DNA of 64,000 bases from Cytobacillus stercorigallinarum (lineage in GTDB: Bacteria > Bacillota > Bacilli > Bacillales > Cytobacillaceae). Position 1 is the first letter of the stretch; each line of letters starts with the position of its first letter. Where the stretch lies: contig NZ_JACSQT010000005.1 of assembly GCF_014836495.1 (NCBI RefSeq), forward strand, positions 186,001 to 250,000. Reading direction: 5' to 3'. Below the pieces are notes generated by a model. It saw only the letters and a list, made by a program, of their open reading frames with translations, made no database searches and was not told the origin of the DNA. The translations under genes and the position numbers were made by a program. Of the stretch, positions 28,679 through 37,772 are shown piece after piece.

Positions 28679-30565
28679 TTATTGCATTACCTTACAAATA
28701 TCATTTGTGAAAGCAACTGGGTCTTCCACAGATAAGCCTTCAATAAGTAATGCTTGGTTATAGAGTAAATTTGTATATAAAGCTAATTTTTCATCATCAG
28801 TATTATTAAATGCAGCTTGGATACTATTGAAAACAGAATGGTGGATATTCAGTTCTAATACTTTATCAGCTTTAACATTTTGATTGTCTGGCATCATACT
28901 TAATACTTTTTCCATTTCTATGGTTACTTCACCATCAGCTGATAAACAAACCGGATGAGACTTTAGTCGTTTGGATGCTCGGACCTCTTTTACTTTGCCA
29001 GTAAGTATTTCAGACATTTTCGTAAAGATTTCTTTATTTTCTTTTACTTCATCTTCATTGTCTTCATTTTTGTCTGCTGCATCAATCCCTAAATCTCCGC
29101 TAGAAACTGACTTAAACTCTTTTTCTTCATAGTTAACAAGCATTTTTATCGCAAATTCATCAATATCCTCGGTAAAGTAAAGAATTTCATATCCTTTATC
29201 GGCCACGATTTCTGTTTGTGGTAACTTGTCAATCCGATCAATTGAATCACCTGTAGCATAATAAATATATTTTTGCTCTTCAGGCATTCTGCTTATATAT
29301 TCATCTAATGTTACTAGTTTTTTCTCTTTTGACGAATAGAACAATAGTAAATCTTTTAATAAATCCTTATGCGTACCAAACTCATTATACACACCAAACT
29401 TGATTTGGCGACCGAATGATTCATAGAACTTCTCATATTGTTCACGTTCATTTTTCAATAAAGTTTTTAACTCGCTTTTAATTTTCTTATTGATATTTTT
29501 GGCAATGAGTTTTAATTGGCGGTCATGTTGAAGAATTTCTCTTGAAATATTTAAGGATAAATCTTCAGAATCAACCATCCCTTTAACAAAGCTGAAGTGA
29601 TCCGGTAATAAGTCTGGGCATTTCTCCATAATTAACACGCCATTTGAGTATAGTTCTAACCCTTTTTGATATTCTTGAGAGTAATAATCAAATGGACGAT
29701 TTTCTGGGATAAAAAGAATGGCATTATAACGAATAGAACCATCGACACTAACATGCACATGCTTTAACGGCTGATCAAACCCATACCGTTTCTCTTGATA
29801 GAAGTTTTGATAATCTTCATCCGTTAACTCATTTTTATTCTTACGCCATATTGGAACCATGCTATTAATGATTTGCTCTTCAATTACTTCTTCAAATTCT
29901 TTGTCATTATCCTCTTTCGGTTTACTCGTTGTCACATCCATTTTGATTGGATAACGAATGAAATCAGAGTATTTTTTAATAATTGATTTTAATTGATATT
30001 CATCAAGAAAATCATCAAAGTTCTCTTCTTCTTCGTTTTCTTTTAATTTAAGTGTGATGGTTGTACCTACTTGATCTTTCGTTGCTTCCACAATCGTATA
30101 TCCATCGGCTCCTTGAGATTCCCAAAGATAAGCTTGATCACTATGCAACGCTTTTGTCAACACTTTTACTTCATCCGCTACCATAAAAGCTGCATAAAAT
30201 CCGACACCGAACTGCCCGATAATATCATGGCCGTCTTTTGCTTCATTTTCTGATTTGAAAGCAAGGGATCCACTTTTAGCAATGACACCTAGATTATTTT
30301 CTAATTCTTCTTTTGTCATGCCGATACCAGTATCAATAATAGTTAATGTGCGCGCTTCCTTGTTAGGAACCACCTTTATGTAATAATCATCTTGTTCAAA
30401 AACAAGTTGGTCATCCGTTAACGCCTTATAATAGATTTTATCAATTGCATCACTCGCATTAGAAATTAATTCACGTAAAAACACTTCTTTTTGTGAATAA
30501 ATAGAATGTACCATCATATCAAGCAATCGTTTCGATTCAGCTTGGAATTGCATTTTTTCTGCCAT
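28679..30565 (-). CDS. htpG: Molecular chaperone HtpG (Hsp90)
   Basis: A 628-residue Hsp90-type ATPase chaperone. The N-terminal GHKL ATP site is seen in [26 protein letters not shown] and [15 protein letters not shown]; the middle domain has [11 protein letters not shown] and [10 protein letters not shown]; the dimerisation domain ends the protein. Start is the ATG at 30565 (MAEKMQFQ), with AAAGGAG upstream and the family's usual length; an in-frame ATG 48 bases upstream would lie inside the operator region and is rejected. It has its own sigma-A promoter overlapped by a perfect CIRCE element, which points to HrcA control. Confidence 0.96.
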   Translation of the reverse strand: MAEKMQFQAESKRLLDMMVHSIYSQKEVFLRELISNASDAIDKIYYKALTDDQLVFEQDDYYIKVVPNKEARTLTIIDTGIGMTKEELENNLGVIAKSGSLAFKSENEAKDGHDIIGQFGVGFYAAFMVADEVKVLTKALHSDQAYLWESQGADGYTIVEATKDQVGTTITLKLKENEEEENFDDFLDEYQLKSIIKKYSDFIRYPIKMDVTTSKPKEDNDKEFEEVIEEQIINSMVPIWRKNKNELTDEDYQNFYQEKRYGFDQPLKHVHVSVDGSIRYNAILFIPENRPFDYYSQEYQKGLELYSNGVLIMEKCPDLLPDHFSFVKGMVDSEDLSLNISREILQHDRQLKLIAKNINKKIKSELKTLLKNEREQYEKFYESFGRQIKFGVYNEFGTHKDLLKDLLLFYSSKEKKLVTLDEYISRMPEEQKYIYYATGDSIDRIDKLPQTEIVADKGYEILYFTEDIDEFAIKMLVNYEEKEFKSVSSGDLGIDAADKNEDNEDEVKENKEIFTKMSEILTGKVKEVRASKRLKSHPVCLSADGEVTIEMEKVLSMMPDNQNVKADKVLELNIHHSVFNSIQAAFNNTDDEKLALYTNLLYNQALLIEGLSVEDPVAFTNDICKVMQ

Positions 30566-30606
30566 CTCCGCAGTCTCTCCTTTTCGTGAAATTTTCAAAG
30601 AATAAA

Positions 30607-30633
30607 TTAGCACTCTACCTTATAGAGTGCTAA
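30607..30633 (-). promoter_or_regulatory. CIRCE element (HrcA operator) of htpG
   Basis: TTAGCACTC (30607-30615), a 9-base spacer, and GAGTGCTAA (30625-30633): all 18 arm positions match the CIRCE consensus. It starts four bases after the -10 element of the htpG promoter, so it covers the transcription start and lies in the 5' leader, as in groES and hrcA-dnaK operons. Confidence 0.95.
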
Positions 30634-30637
30634 TACT

Positions 30638-30666
30638 ATTTTAATATCCTCTTTTTTCCCAGTCAA
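30638..30666 (-). promoter_or_regulatory. Sigma-A promoter of htpG
   Basis: On the minus strand TTGACT (30661-30666), a 17-base spacer and TAAAAT (30638-30643). Each hexamer has one mismatch to consensus. Confidence 0.85.
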
Positions 30667-30676
30667 TAGTTAATAT

Positions 30677-31462
30677 TTATAAAGAACGCACCATTCCGCC
30701 ATCTATTAAAATTGAAGAACCGGTTACGTAAGTATTAATATCTGAGCATAAGAAAGTGACAAATTGAGCAAATTCTTCAGGCTTGCCATAACGACCTAAT
30801 GGGATTGATTGTGCTGATGCTTTTTGCACTTCTTCTTTCGTAATCCCTTTTTTATCGGCAGTTAATTGATCAAGATAGTCAATACGATCTGTTGCTATTC
30901 TACCTGGTGCAACCGTGTTGATTAAGATTTGATGTGGCGCTAATTCATCAGCAAGGGTTTTAGTCAAACCGACAATTCCTAAGCGAAATGTATTAGACAA
31001 TAATAAACCTGGGATTGGTTGTTTAATAGATGTGGAAGCAATATTGATGATTTTTCCACCATGTTTCTTCATTTCAGGCAATACACTTCGGATCGTTCGT
31101 ACATAGCTAAGTAAATTTAACTCGAACGAACGATACCAGTCATCATCCGTTAAATCCTCAAACCCACCACCAGGGGGTCCTCCAGCATTATTGATAAGGA
31201 TATCAATTGTTCCATATGTAGCAGTTGTCTTTTGAATAAGTTTTTCAATATCATCCTGCTTTGTAATATCACACACTTGGTAATCCACATCCTCAACACC
31301 ACTTGCTTTTAACTCTTGTTGCACGACTTGTAGTTTACTTTCATCTCTACTCGAGATCATTACTTTGGCGCCTTCCTTAGCTAATTCAAGAGCAATCGCC
31401 TTTCCTAAACCTTGACTAGAAGCTAATACTAAAGCTACTTTCCCTTTTATTTTTAAATCCAT
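30677..31462 (-). CDS. SDR family protein with altered catalytic motif
   Basis: A 261-residue Rossmann-fold protein of the short-chain dehydrogenase family, annotated in relatives as 3-oxoacyl-ACP reductase-like. The nucleotide loop (ASSQGLGKAIA) and NNAGGPPGG are present, and the catalytic Ser region is IASTSIKQPIPG. The usual YxxxK is replaced: in SNTFRLGIVGLTKTLA, Ser stands at the Tyr position and Arg at the Lys position. A subgroup of SDRs shares this change, so it is probably a family trait and not a recent mutation. It is 12 bases downstream of the RpiR regulator and likely cotranscribed with it. Confidence 0.85.
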   Translation of the reverse strand: MDLKIKGKVALVLASSQGLGKAIALELAKEGAKVMISSRDESKLQVVQQELKASGVEDVDYQVCDITKQDDIEKLIQKTTATYGTIDILINNAGGPPGGGFEDLTDDDWYRSFELNLLSYVRTIRSVLPEMKKHGGKIINIASTSIKQPIPGLLLSNTFRLGIVGLTKTLADELAPHQILINTVAPGRIATDRIDYLDQLTADKKGITKEEVQKASAQSIPLGRYGKPEEFAQFVTFLCSDINTYVTGSSILIDGGMVRSL

Positions 31463-31474
31463 CGACTACTCCTC

Positions 31475-32341
31475 CTATTTCTTTCTATAAAATATATCAA
31501 ACCGCTCCCATAAGTCTTCTAGTTTCTCTAATCTTTCTTCTACAACTTCAGTCCGCTCTTTCCCTAAATAAACAATTAAAGCATTAATTAAGCTAAGTGG
31601 GGCGGTAAAGGAGTCGATAAACGTCGGAAGCTTGCTAGAAGCAGTTAATACAACGTCTGCATATGGCACTAAAGGTGATGTTAGATGATCAGTAATAGCA
31701 ATAACCTTTGCTCCATTTTCTTTTGCATATTGCACTTGTTCAATTGTATTCATTGAATAACGAGCAAAGCTGATACCAATAACTACATCATGCTTATCCA
31801 GCTTAAATAACTGTTCCGATACAGTGTCAGCAGCACCGATTAATTCACTATGGCCAAGGATAATATTTAAATAATATTGCAGAAACACACCTAATGACCG
31901 AGCACTGCGATTGGCACTTATGTATATTCTTCTTCCCGCTAATATATATTGTGCTGCTTGCATAAATTGTTTTTCATCTAACTTTTCCATAGTCAATTGA
32001 ATGTTAGCTATATCATCTTGGAACAGCGACACTACCCCTTCTCTTTCATGCTCATAAACATCTGATGACATTTTCAATCTCTCTGTTGTAGTAAGTTGCT
32101 TTTGGATAGAGCTTTGCATATGCTGTTGTAACTCAGAGTAGCCAGTAAAACCAAGAAAAACAGCAAATCTAACAACCGTTGCTTCACTTACTTTCGTTGA
32201 CTTGGCCAGTTTGGCAACAGTTAAAAAAGGGATTTCATTTTTATGATCAAGCATATATGTAGCAATTTTCTTTTGAGATTTACTCATTACCGGGAATTGA
32301 TCTGCGATTAACTTTTCGATAGTCTCCATTTTATCAGTCAT
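31475..32341 (-). CDS. MurR/RpiR family transcriptional regulator
   Basis: A 288-residue regulator: N-terminal RpiR helix-turn-helix (about 1-77, with SKSQKKIATYML and KSTKVSEATVVRFAVFLGF) and C-terminal SIS sugar-phosphate-binding domain (about 120-260, with ISANRSARSLGVFLQYYL and GISFARYSMNTIEQV). Such proteins sense phosphorylated sugars or related ligands. It is divergent from an aminotransferase gene with three palindromic repeats in between and heads a two-gene unit with the SDR. A TATAAT -10 is visible upstream on the minus strand. The start could be the ATG at 32341 or four codons later. Confidence 0.9.
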   Translation of the reverse strand: MTDKMETIEKLIADQFPVMSKSQKKIATYMLDHKNEIPFLTVAKLAKSTKVSEATVVRFAVFLGFTGYSELQQHMQSSIQKQLTTTERLKMSSDVYEHEREGVVSLFQDDIANIQLTMEKLDEKQFMQAAQYILAGRRIYISANRSARSLGVFLQYYLNIILGHSELIGAADTVSEQLFKLDKHDVVIGISFARYSMNTIEQVQYAKENGAKVIAITDHLTSPLVPYADVVLTASSKLPTFIDSFTAPLSLINALIVYLGKERTEVVEERLEKLEDLWERFDIFYRKK

Positions 32342-32427
32342 ACCTTTTCTTCAAAATTAACAGATTTCTTTCTATACTTTTTATTATACGTGAAAAGCGT
32401 AAGAATTGATAATTTATATAACGAATG

Positions 32428-32445
32428 ATGAATTATTTATTTCAT
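32428..32445. promoter_or_regulatory. RpiR operator-like repeat, copy 1
   Basis: ATGAATTATTTATTTCAT, matching 16 of 18 positions of the perfect palindrome at 32527-32544. Confidence 0.55.
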
Positions 32446-32456
32446 TTTAATTAAAA

Positions 32457-32474
32457 ATGAAATTTACACTTCAC
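32457..32474. promoter_or_regulatory. RpiR operator-like repeat, copy 2
   Basis: ATGAAATTTACACTTCAC, matching 14 of 18 positions of the perfect copy; 29 bases from copy 1. Confidence 0.45.
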
Positions 32475-32526
32475 AAATAATGAATTTCAGCGTATGATGT
32501 TCTATATATTTCTTATACGAATAAAC

Positions 32527-32544
32527 ATGAAATATATATTTCAT
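32527..32544. promoter_or_regulatory. RpiR operator-like palindrome, copy 3 (perfect)
   Basis: ATGAAATATATATTTCAT is an exact 18-bp palindrome just before the ribosome binding site of the aminotransferase gene, a position where a bound regulator would block elongation. The binding protein is inferred to be the adjacent RpiR regulator. Confidence 0.65.
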
Positions 32545-32563
32545 TATAGAGGTGAAAAATACA

Positions 32564-33940
32564 GTGAAAACCAGTTCATTAGATGATGTACACGAACAAT
32601 TAAAAGCAAAAACGAGTAAATCATATCAATACTCTTTAGAAGCCCAAAGCTATATGCCAGGCGGTGTAACAGCAAATATTAAGTACTTTGACCCTTACCC
32701 GATTGTTATGCAAAGAGGTAGTGGCGCTTATTTATTCGATATTGATGGCAATGAATACATCGATTACTTATTATCTTATGGCTCTTTAATGCTCGGTCAC
32801 GGTCACCCTAAAGTGCAAAAAGCATTAGCTGACCAAATGCAGGTGAATGGTACACATTTATTCGGGACACCTCATCAACTTGAACTCGAAATGGCAAAAA
32901 AATTACAAGCCCTTTATCCTTCAATGGAGAAACTAAGATATACAAACTCTGGTACTGAAGCAACCTTATTATCTATAAGACTAGCCTATGCTTACACTGG
33001 TAAATATAAAATTGCCAAGTTTGAAGGCCATTACCACGGTGGATATGATCAAATGCTGATTAGTGTCAATCCGAAAGTAGATCAAGCAGGTCCAGATTCA
33101 AAACCAAATGCATTAATTGAATCTAAAGGTGTGGATCCGTATCACCAAACTCATACGATTGTTTTACCTTTTAATAATTTGGAAGCAACAGCTGAAATTT
33201 TGACAAAGCATAAAGATGAGATAGCAGCAGTGATTTTAGAACCTGCTCAAAGTGGCTTTATCCCTGCTACACAAGAATTTATGACTGGATTAAGAAAAAT
33301 TACGGAAGACTTAAATATTGTTTTAATTTTTGATGAAGTAAAAACCGGCTTTAGATTGGGGCTTGGTGGTGCCCAATCCGTTTATCATATTTCACCTGAT
33401 TTAACGACATTAGGTAAAGTAGTTGGAGGAGGTTTCCCAGTTGGTATGGTTGGAGGCAAAGCAGAGATCATGATGACTTGTGCCCCTTCGACATTCTCGG
33501 ATGTTTTTGACCATAGTACAGGTAAGAACTCCAGTGCCAAAGATGTCCTATTCCATAGCGGGACATATAATGGTCACCCTTCTATCCTTGCAGCAGGTAT
33601 AGCAACTATTGACGTATTGCAAAATGAAATCTCTGAAGTGATGGCTAGAACGCATCGTTTAAAACAAGAACTTACAAGTCTTTTTGAAAGAAAAGGACTA
33701 ACGATGCAAACCATTGGACTTGGCTCCATTTTTAACATCGTATTTACTGATAAAGAAGTATGGAATTATCGCGACTTACAACAGGCGAATTTTGTCTTAC
33801 GAAAAAGATTAGACCTATTATTATTAATTAATGGTTTATATACAAAACCAATGAATCGTTTCAGCCTATCTACCGCACATACTGATTTAGAAATTAATCG
33901 AACACTGGAGATTTTCGAAAAAGCTTTACAAGATTTATAA
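32564..33940 (+). CDS. HemL-like class III aminotransferase / aminomutase
   Basis: A 458-residue PLP enzyme closer to glutamate-1-semialdehyde aminomutase than to ordinary omega-transaminases. Evidence: MPGGVTANIKYFDPYP near the start, YLLSYGSLMLGHGHP, NSGTEATLLSIRLA, FEGHYHGGYD, IFDEVKTGFR and the PLP lysine in LGKVVGGGFPVG. It is not likely to be the haem-pathway enzyme itself because of divergence and context. The GTG at 32564 is chosen because AGAGGTG lies nine bases upstream; a GTG twelve bases earlier overlaps that site. Divergent from the RpiR-SDR unit and probably controlled by it; substrate unknown. Confidence 0.85.
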   Translation: MKTSSLDDVHEQLKAKTSKSYQYSLEAQSYMPGGVTANIKYFDPYPIVMQRGSGAYLFDIDGNEYIDYLLSYGSLMLGHGHPKVQKALADQMQVNGTHLFGTPHQLELEMAKKLQALYPSMEKLRYTNSGTEATLLSIRLAYAYTGKYKIAKFEGHYHGGYDQMLISVNPKVDQAGPDSKPNALIESKGVDPYHQTHTIVLPFNNLEATAEILTKHKDEIAAVILEPAQSGFIPATQEFMTGLRKITEDLNIVLIFDEVKTGFRLGLGGAQSVYHISPDLTTLGKVVGGGFPVGMVGGKAEIMMTCAPSTFSDVFDHSTGKNSSAKDVLFHSGTYNGHPSILAAGIATIDVLQNEISEVMARTHRLKQELTSLFERKGLTMQTIGLGSIFNIVFTDKEVWNYRDLQQANFVLRKRLDLLLLINGLYTKPMNRFSLSTAHTDLEINRTLEIFEKALQDL

Positions 33941-33956
33941 TTATTTGTATCTAGTG

Positions 33957-34005
33957 AAAAAGCACAAATAAAACCCTTAAAATACAGGTTTTGTTTGTGC
34001 TTTTT
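33957..34005 (+). terminator. Terminator of the HemL-like aminotransferase gene
   Basis: Long stem beginning AAAAAGCACAAA (33957-33968) and ending TTTGTGCTTTTT (33994-34005), with inner AAAACC/GGTTTT pairing, 16 bases after the stop. Confidence 0.85.
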
Positions 34006-34241
34006 ATGATGCATCTATTTTTCGCTCACTACCGCTGATAGGTGCTTATCAATGATTGTTTTTATTTCTCCCTTTTATCTCGTTGCTAGTTAAAAACTGA
34101 AACACTGTTTATAAGACCATTTTCCTTTTTACTAGATTTCTATATTAGGTTCATACGATAAGGTAACTATTGATTGTATAATATGTAAAAATATGTGATA
34201 ATGTAATTAGTTATGATATTTTGAATTCGAGGTAATGACAA

Positions 34242-34412
34242 ATGCAGGTAACTTTTATAGATATAGAAAGTCAGATAAAAGATACAAGAGAAATGCTTTT
34301 AATTATCGGGGATATTTTTGGATTATCAGACCCTTTCACTATTCAAATAAGCGAGGAACTCGACCACTTAATTAATCTGGTACAAAAAGAAAAATACACA
34401 GTTAATAAATAA
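34242..34412 (+). CDS. Spo0E-family aspartyl-phosphate phosphatase
   Basis: A 56-residue protein with the Spo0E family helical-hairpin pattern: first helix IESQIKDTREMLLIIGDIFG, a short turn GLSDPFT, then ISEELDHLINLVQKE with the SQELD-type motif (here SEELD, residues 37-41). Such proteins dephosphorylate Spo0A-P and delay sporulation. GAGGTAA lies upstream of the ATG. A terminator follows at once. The gene is a stand-alone unit between the aminotransferase and a convergent ATP-grasp gene, and it supports a spore-forming host. Confidence 0.8.
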   Translation: MQVTFIDIESQIKDTREMLLIIGDIFGLSDPFTIQISEELDHLINLVQKEKYTVNK

Positions 34413-34414
34413 GG

Positions 34415-34452
34415 AAAAGCCTAGTTTCTTATTTAAAGAAATTAGGCTTTTG
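34415..34452 (+). terminator. Bidirectional terminator between spo0E-like and ATP-grasp genes
   Basis: Arms AAAAGCCTAGTTTCTT (34415-34430) and AAGAAATTAGGCTTTT (34436-34451) pair with one G-U; T-rich flanks on both sides. Confidence 0.85.
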
Positions 34453-34455
34453 TCA

Positions 34456-35271
34456 TTATGAAACAACTTTATTTCCTGGTGTCGGCGATGTTGGAAAGGG
34501 TGGTAGAAATTGCGATAATAAATATTGATAAATCGTTTGTTCAACTGATTTTCCTAGTTTACTTAATCCTTGATTCCCAAATAACACATTAAATTCGATA
34601 ATAAAGTACTTTCCTTCGCTTACCATAACATCAAACCCGGCATGATTAATACCTAATTGACCGGCGACATCTAAAACAAGGTCGATCGCTTCTTGTGGAA
34701 TAAAGTCGGCACATAGTTCTCCACCTTGGGCAATATTATGAAGAAACTCTCCTTCTAGTCCCACTCTCCAGTAAGCGCCCAATACTTCATCTCCAACCAC
34801 ACATATACGTAAATCTTTGCCATCATTCGGTAAATATTCTTGGATATATAAAGCGTCAACTTTCTCGCAATACGTTAGAAAGTCTTCTTTGGATTGGATG
34901 AGAAAAACCCCTTTTCCCATAGAGTTTCGTGATTCTTTTGCTACAAAAGGAAAGGGAAAAGTATCTAAAACATACTCTATATTGCTCCTTGTATTAGCAA
35001 GGATTTCAGTATAGGGAACATGATCAGGACTCACCGCCCAAAGCGCTCTTGTCATTTCAATTTTACTAAAACCTAACTGCATTGTTTCTATACTAGGAAA
35101 GATCTTTTTCTTTAATCCGTACACAAGCGACGGTACTTGCCACGTTTCAGGAAATAATACGATATCAGCTTGTTTAATTGCATCTATTTCTTTAAACATA
35201 TGTTCTGGCTTTATATAGTGCACATTAGGCATGCCAATCGTGCGAAATGCATTAAAAGAAACAATTTTCAT
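34456..35271 (-). CDS. ATP-grasp domain protein, RimK-like
   Basis: A 271-residue ATP-grasp enzyme. The ATP-binding core is seen in FPFPFVAKESRNSMGKGVFLI (split around residues 106-126), YIQEYLPNDGKDLRICVVGD and the metal-binding FIIEFNVLFGNQGL. This matches the RimK/glutathione-synthetase-like group that ligates amino acids to a carboxylate; no substrate can be named. The ATG at 35271 is preferred because AAGGTG precedes it at normal spacing; an ATG 18 bases upstream has no such site. It stands alone and converges on the Spo0E-like gene. Confidence 0.75.
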   Translation of the reverse strand: MKIVSFNAFRTIGMPNVHYIKPEHMFKEIDAIKQADIVLFPETWQVPSLVYGLKKKIFPSIETMQLGFSKIEMTRALWAVSPDHVPYTEILANTRSNIEYVLDTFPFPFVAKESRNSMGKGVFLIQSKEDFLTYCEKVDALYIQEYLPNDGKDLRICVVGDEVLGAYWRVGLEGEFLHNIAQGGELCADFIPQEAIDLVLDVAGQLGINHAGFDVMVSEGKYFIIEFNVLFGNQGLSKLGKSVEQTIYQYLLSQFLPPFPTSPTPGNKVVS

Positions 35272-35289
35272 TGATTCATTCACCTTCAT

Positions 35290-35569
35290 TATTCAATTAT
35301 GTTTTTGCATTGCAGATGTTAAAAAATGTATTTAAAAGAATATAAAACTATTAATATCATAGCATTTTTATAACAAAATACAATCAATTTTTTTTCGGAA
35401 AATACTCCCATTGCTTCGCGATTCTACTTTAGCAGTCGGTTTGGAATATTTCCCCCCGAAGCCGGGATTACGAATTCCAAATACTTTCGATAGGGGAGCG
35501 TCACCAACTTCTCCAACAAGATTGACATTTACACCTTTTCACGTAAAAGCTTCATCATCCTTTCAACAT
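35290..35569. other. Intergenic region with a GC-richer hairpin patch
   Basis: No gene is seen. At about 35401-35540 the base composition is richer in G+C than the flanks, and TTTGGAAT (35440-35447) and ATTCCAAA (35474-35481) enclose a CCCGAAGCCGGG-like inner stem. It could be a dispersed repeat or a gene remnant. Confidence 0.4.
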
Positions 35570-35617
35570 AAAAAAACACCCCGACCGTAGACTTTTTGGT
35601 CTAACTTTCGGGGTGCA
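35570..35617 (-). terminator. Terminator of the penicillin-binding protein gene
   Basis: Stem CACCCCGA / TCGGGGTG with inner TAGAC/GTCTA pairing and a TTTTTTT tail on the minus strand, about 17 bases past the stop codon. Confidence 0.9.
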
Positions 35618-35633
35618 AATCGGTCTTTTTCAG

Positions 35634-37772
35634 TTAAAGTTCTTCATTTTCTTCGCCTTTTTGTTTAGTCTTCATTTTAAAATAAGCATCAAATACTTCA
35701 TCAGCAATATGAAGGTTAATCTTGGATTTATCTGAAGACAACCATGGAATAACAACTGAAATTGCAATTTCAGGGTTATCATACGGTGCGTACCCGACAA
35801 AGGTTAAATTCCAAGTATCTGGATTCGATTGCACCTTAAGTGGGCCCCCGTAGTAAGCTTGAGCTGTTCCTGTTTTCCCCGCAATCTTATACTTTTTATT
35901 TGTAATCCCACTATTTGCTGTTCCTTGCGGATGGTTGACTACTTGGATAAATCCATCTTGTACATGTTCAATCCACGCATCCTTCATCGTAATTTTATTT
36001 AATACATTCGGCTCGATTGACTTATAAACCGCTCCAAGTTGATTATTCTCAAGATTCGGTTCGCGAATTTCCTTCACAATCTGTGGTTGCATACGATAAC
36101 CACCGTTCGCAATCGTTGATACATATTGAGCGAGTTGTAGTGGACTATACGTATCGAATTGGCCAATAGCAAAGTCTAGCGTATTCCCTCCATTAGGGGG
36201 AATTGGTGCTTGTCCCGTTACTTCACCTGGTAAGTCGATACCCGTTTTTACTCCCAGTCCGAACTGGTGAAAATTATATCGTAACTTTCTAATACCTTCA
36301 TCTTTATCAATACGAAGTTTACCTTTGGGAATGTATTCTTGTTGTCCACCCATTCTCATTGCAATTAAAAACATATAAACATTGGACGATTTCCTAAGGG
36401 CCGTTAAGTCATTAATGGCACCAAATCCTGCTGTATTCCAAGATCGTTTAGGCTGTGTTCCGTCAAAATACAATGGTCTATCCACTAAAACACTCCAAGG
36501 TGAGATCACCCCTTCTTGATATCCCGCCAATACTGTTGCACCTTTAACAGTGGAACCCATCGAATATTGACTTGTCATATTACCTAAGGCGTAATCCATG
36601 ACCTCAGTTTCACCTGTTTTTTCATCTTTGACAAACTGTTTACCCGCCATTGCGAGAACCTCACCTGTTTGTGGGTTCATCGCTGAAACAAAGCCACGAT
36701 CTAAGAAGTAATTTCCACCTCTTAGACTGCGAATATGCTTTTCAATGATTTTTTCTACTTCTTGTTGGAATTCGATGTCAGTTGTTAAAACAAGATCTTT
36801 TCCTGCTTGTCCTTCTCTTACAACATCTTGCTTTGTTACTTCACCCGTTTTATCTGTATAATTTTTCATGATTTTCTTTTGCCCTTGTAAGACAGACTCG
36901 TATTGCAATTCTAAATAACTTTTGCCAACACGGTCATTGCGACTATATCCTTTAGATTGATAATATTCGAGCATTTCACTAGGTAAGCCCTCTTTTGAAC
37001 TTGAAACATTTCCAAGCACAGAACTTAATGTCACTTCGCCATCTTCGTCCTTCAAGGCATTATAACGTTCCCAGTCTACTGTTGTATCAATGCCAGGTAA
37101 TAAATGAAGATTCTCACTAACAAGGGCAAATTCATCTTCATTGACATTTTTGTTCTTAATAAAATGAGGTGTCAACATTCGACTACTTGCCATTTCTCGA
37201 AAGATTGCTAAAACTTCTAGTTCATCCTTCTTAAAAGCATTCAATTCTTCTTCTGTTATTCGTTCCCTCGTTCGTTTATATATTTCTTCATCTACTTCTT
37301 TCGATGACAAATCACTTGCCTGCAATTCATCTTTTTCTTTGTCTGATACTTTTTCTGCTGCTTCATTTGGATACTTTATGATCCAAAAGTCTTGTTTATC
37401 TCTTTCAGTAATTGCCTTCAAGTCTTCTTCCGAGTCTTTTTTAATCATTTTGGCTAATAGCTCTGATGTCTGAATCATTTCTTCTTGTGTAGTAGATTGC
37501 GAGCGTGTATAACTTATTGCTAATTGAGGTTTATTCCCTACAACCAGTCTACCTTTACTATCATAAATCTGCCCCCTAGGTGCTGTGCTTGTAACTGGCA
37601 CCTCCACTTCCCGTTCAATCTCTTTTTTATAATTCTCCCCGTAAACAATTTGAACAATACCTAAGCGGAAGATTAGAATCGAAAAGAGTATAAATACTGC
37701 AAAAAACATTACATTAATCCGAAAAACCATTTTTTTATTTCGTTTCTGTCTTTTTTGCTCTCCCGCCATCAT
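35634..37772 (-). CDS. pbpA: Class B penicillin-binding protein (PbpA/PBP2A type)
   Basis: A 712-residue membrane-anchored peptidoglycan transpeptidase. One N-terminal membrane helix (about 16-36) is followed by the class B dimerisation domain with TAPRGQIYDSKGR, and a transpeptidase domain from about 340. The three active-site motifs are intact: STVK (Ser407), SSN (462-464) and KTGT (633-636). The long lysine/glutamate-rich insert around 100-200 and the N-terminal sequence resemble B. subtilis PbpA, which acts in side-wall elongation and spore outgrowth. The start is uncertain: tandem ATG codons at 37772 and 37769 or a GTG/TTG just upstream, none with a strong ribosome binding site. Confidence 0.88.
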   Translation of the reverse strand: MMAGEQKRQKRNKKMVFRINVMFFAVFILFSILIFRLGIVQIVYGENYKKEIEREVEVPVTSTAPRGQIYDSKGRLVVGNKPQLAISYTRSQSTTQEEMIQTSELLAKMIKKDSEEDLKAITERDKQDFWIIKYPNEAAEKVSDKEKDELQASDLSSKEVDEEIYKRTRERITEEELNAFKKDELEVLAIFREMASSRMLTPHFIKNKNVNEDEFALVSENLHLLPGIDTTVDWERYNALKDEDGEVTLSSVLGNVSSSKEGLPSEMLEYYQSKGYSRNDRVGKSYLELQYESVLQGQKKIMKNYTDKTGEVTKQDVVREGQAGKDLVLTTDIEFQQEVEKIIEKHIRSLRGGNYFLDRGFVSAMNPQTGEVLAMAGKQFVKDEKTGETEVMDYALGNMTSQYSMGSTVKGATVLAGYQEGVISPWSVLVDRPLYFDGTQPKRSWNTAGFGAINDLTALRKSSNVYMFLIAMRMGGQQEYIPKGKLRIDKDEGIRKLRYNFHQFGLGVKTGIDLPGEVTGQAPIPPNGGNTLDFAIGQFDTYSPLQLAQYVSTIANGGYRMQPQIVKEIREPNLENNQLGAVYKSIEPNVLNKITMKDAWIEHVQDGFIQVVNHPQGTANSGITNKKYKIAGKTGTAQAYYGGPLKVQSNPDTWNLTFVGYAPYDNPEIAISVVIPWLSSDKSKINLHIADEVFDAYFKMKTKQKGEENEEL

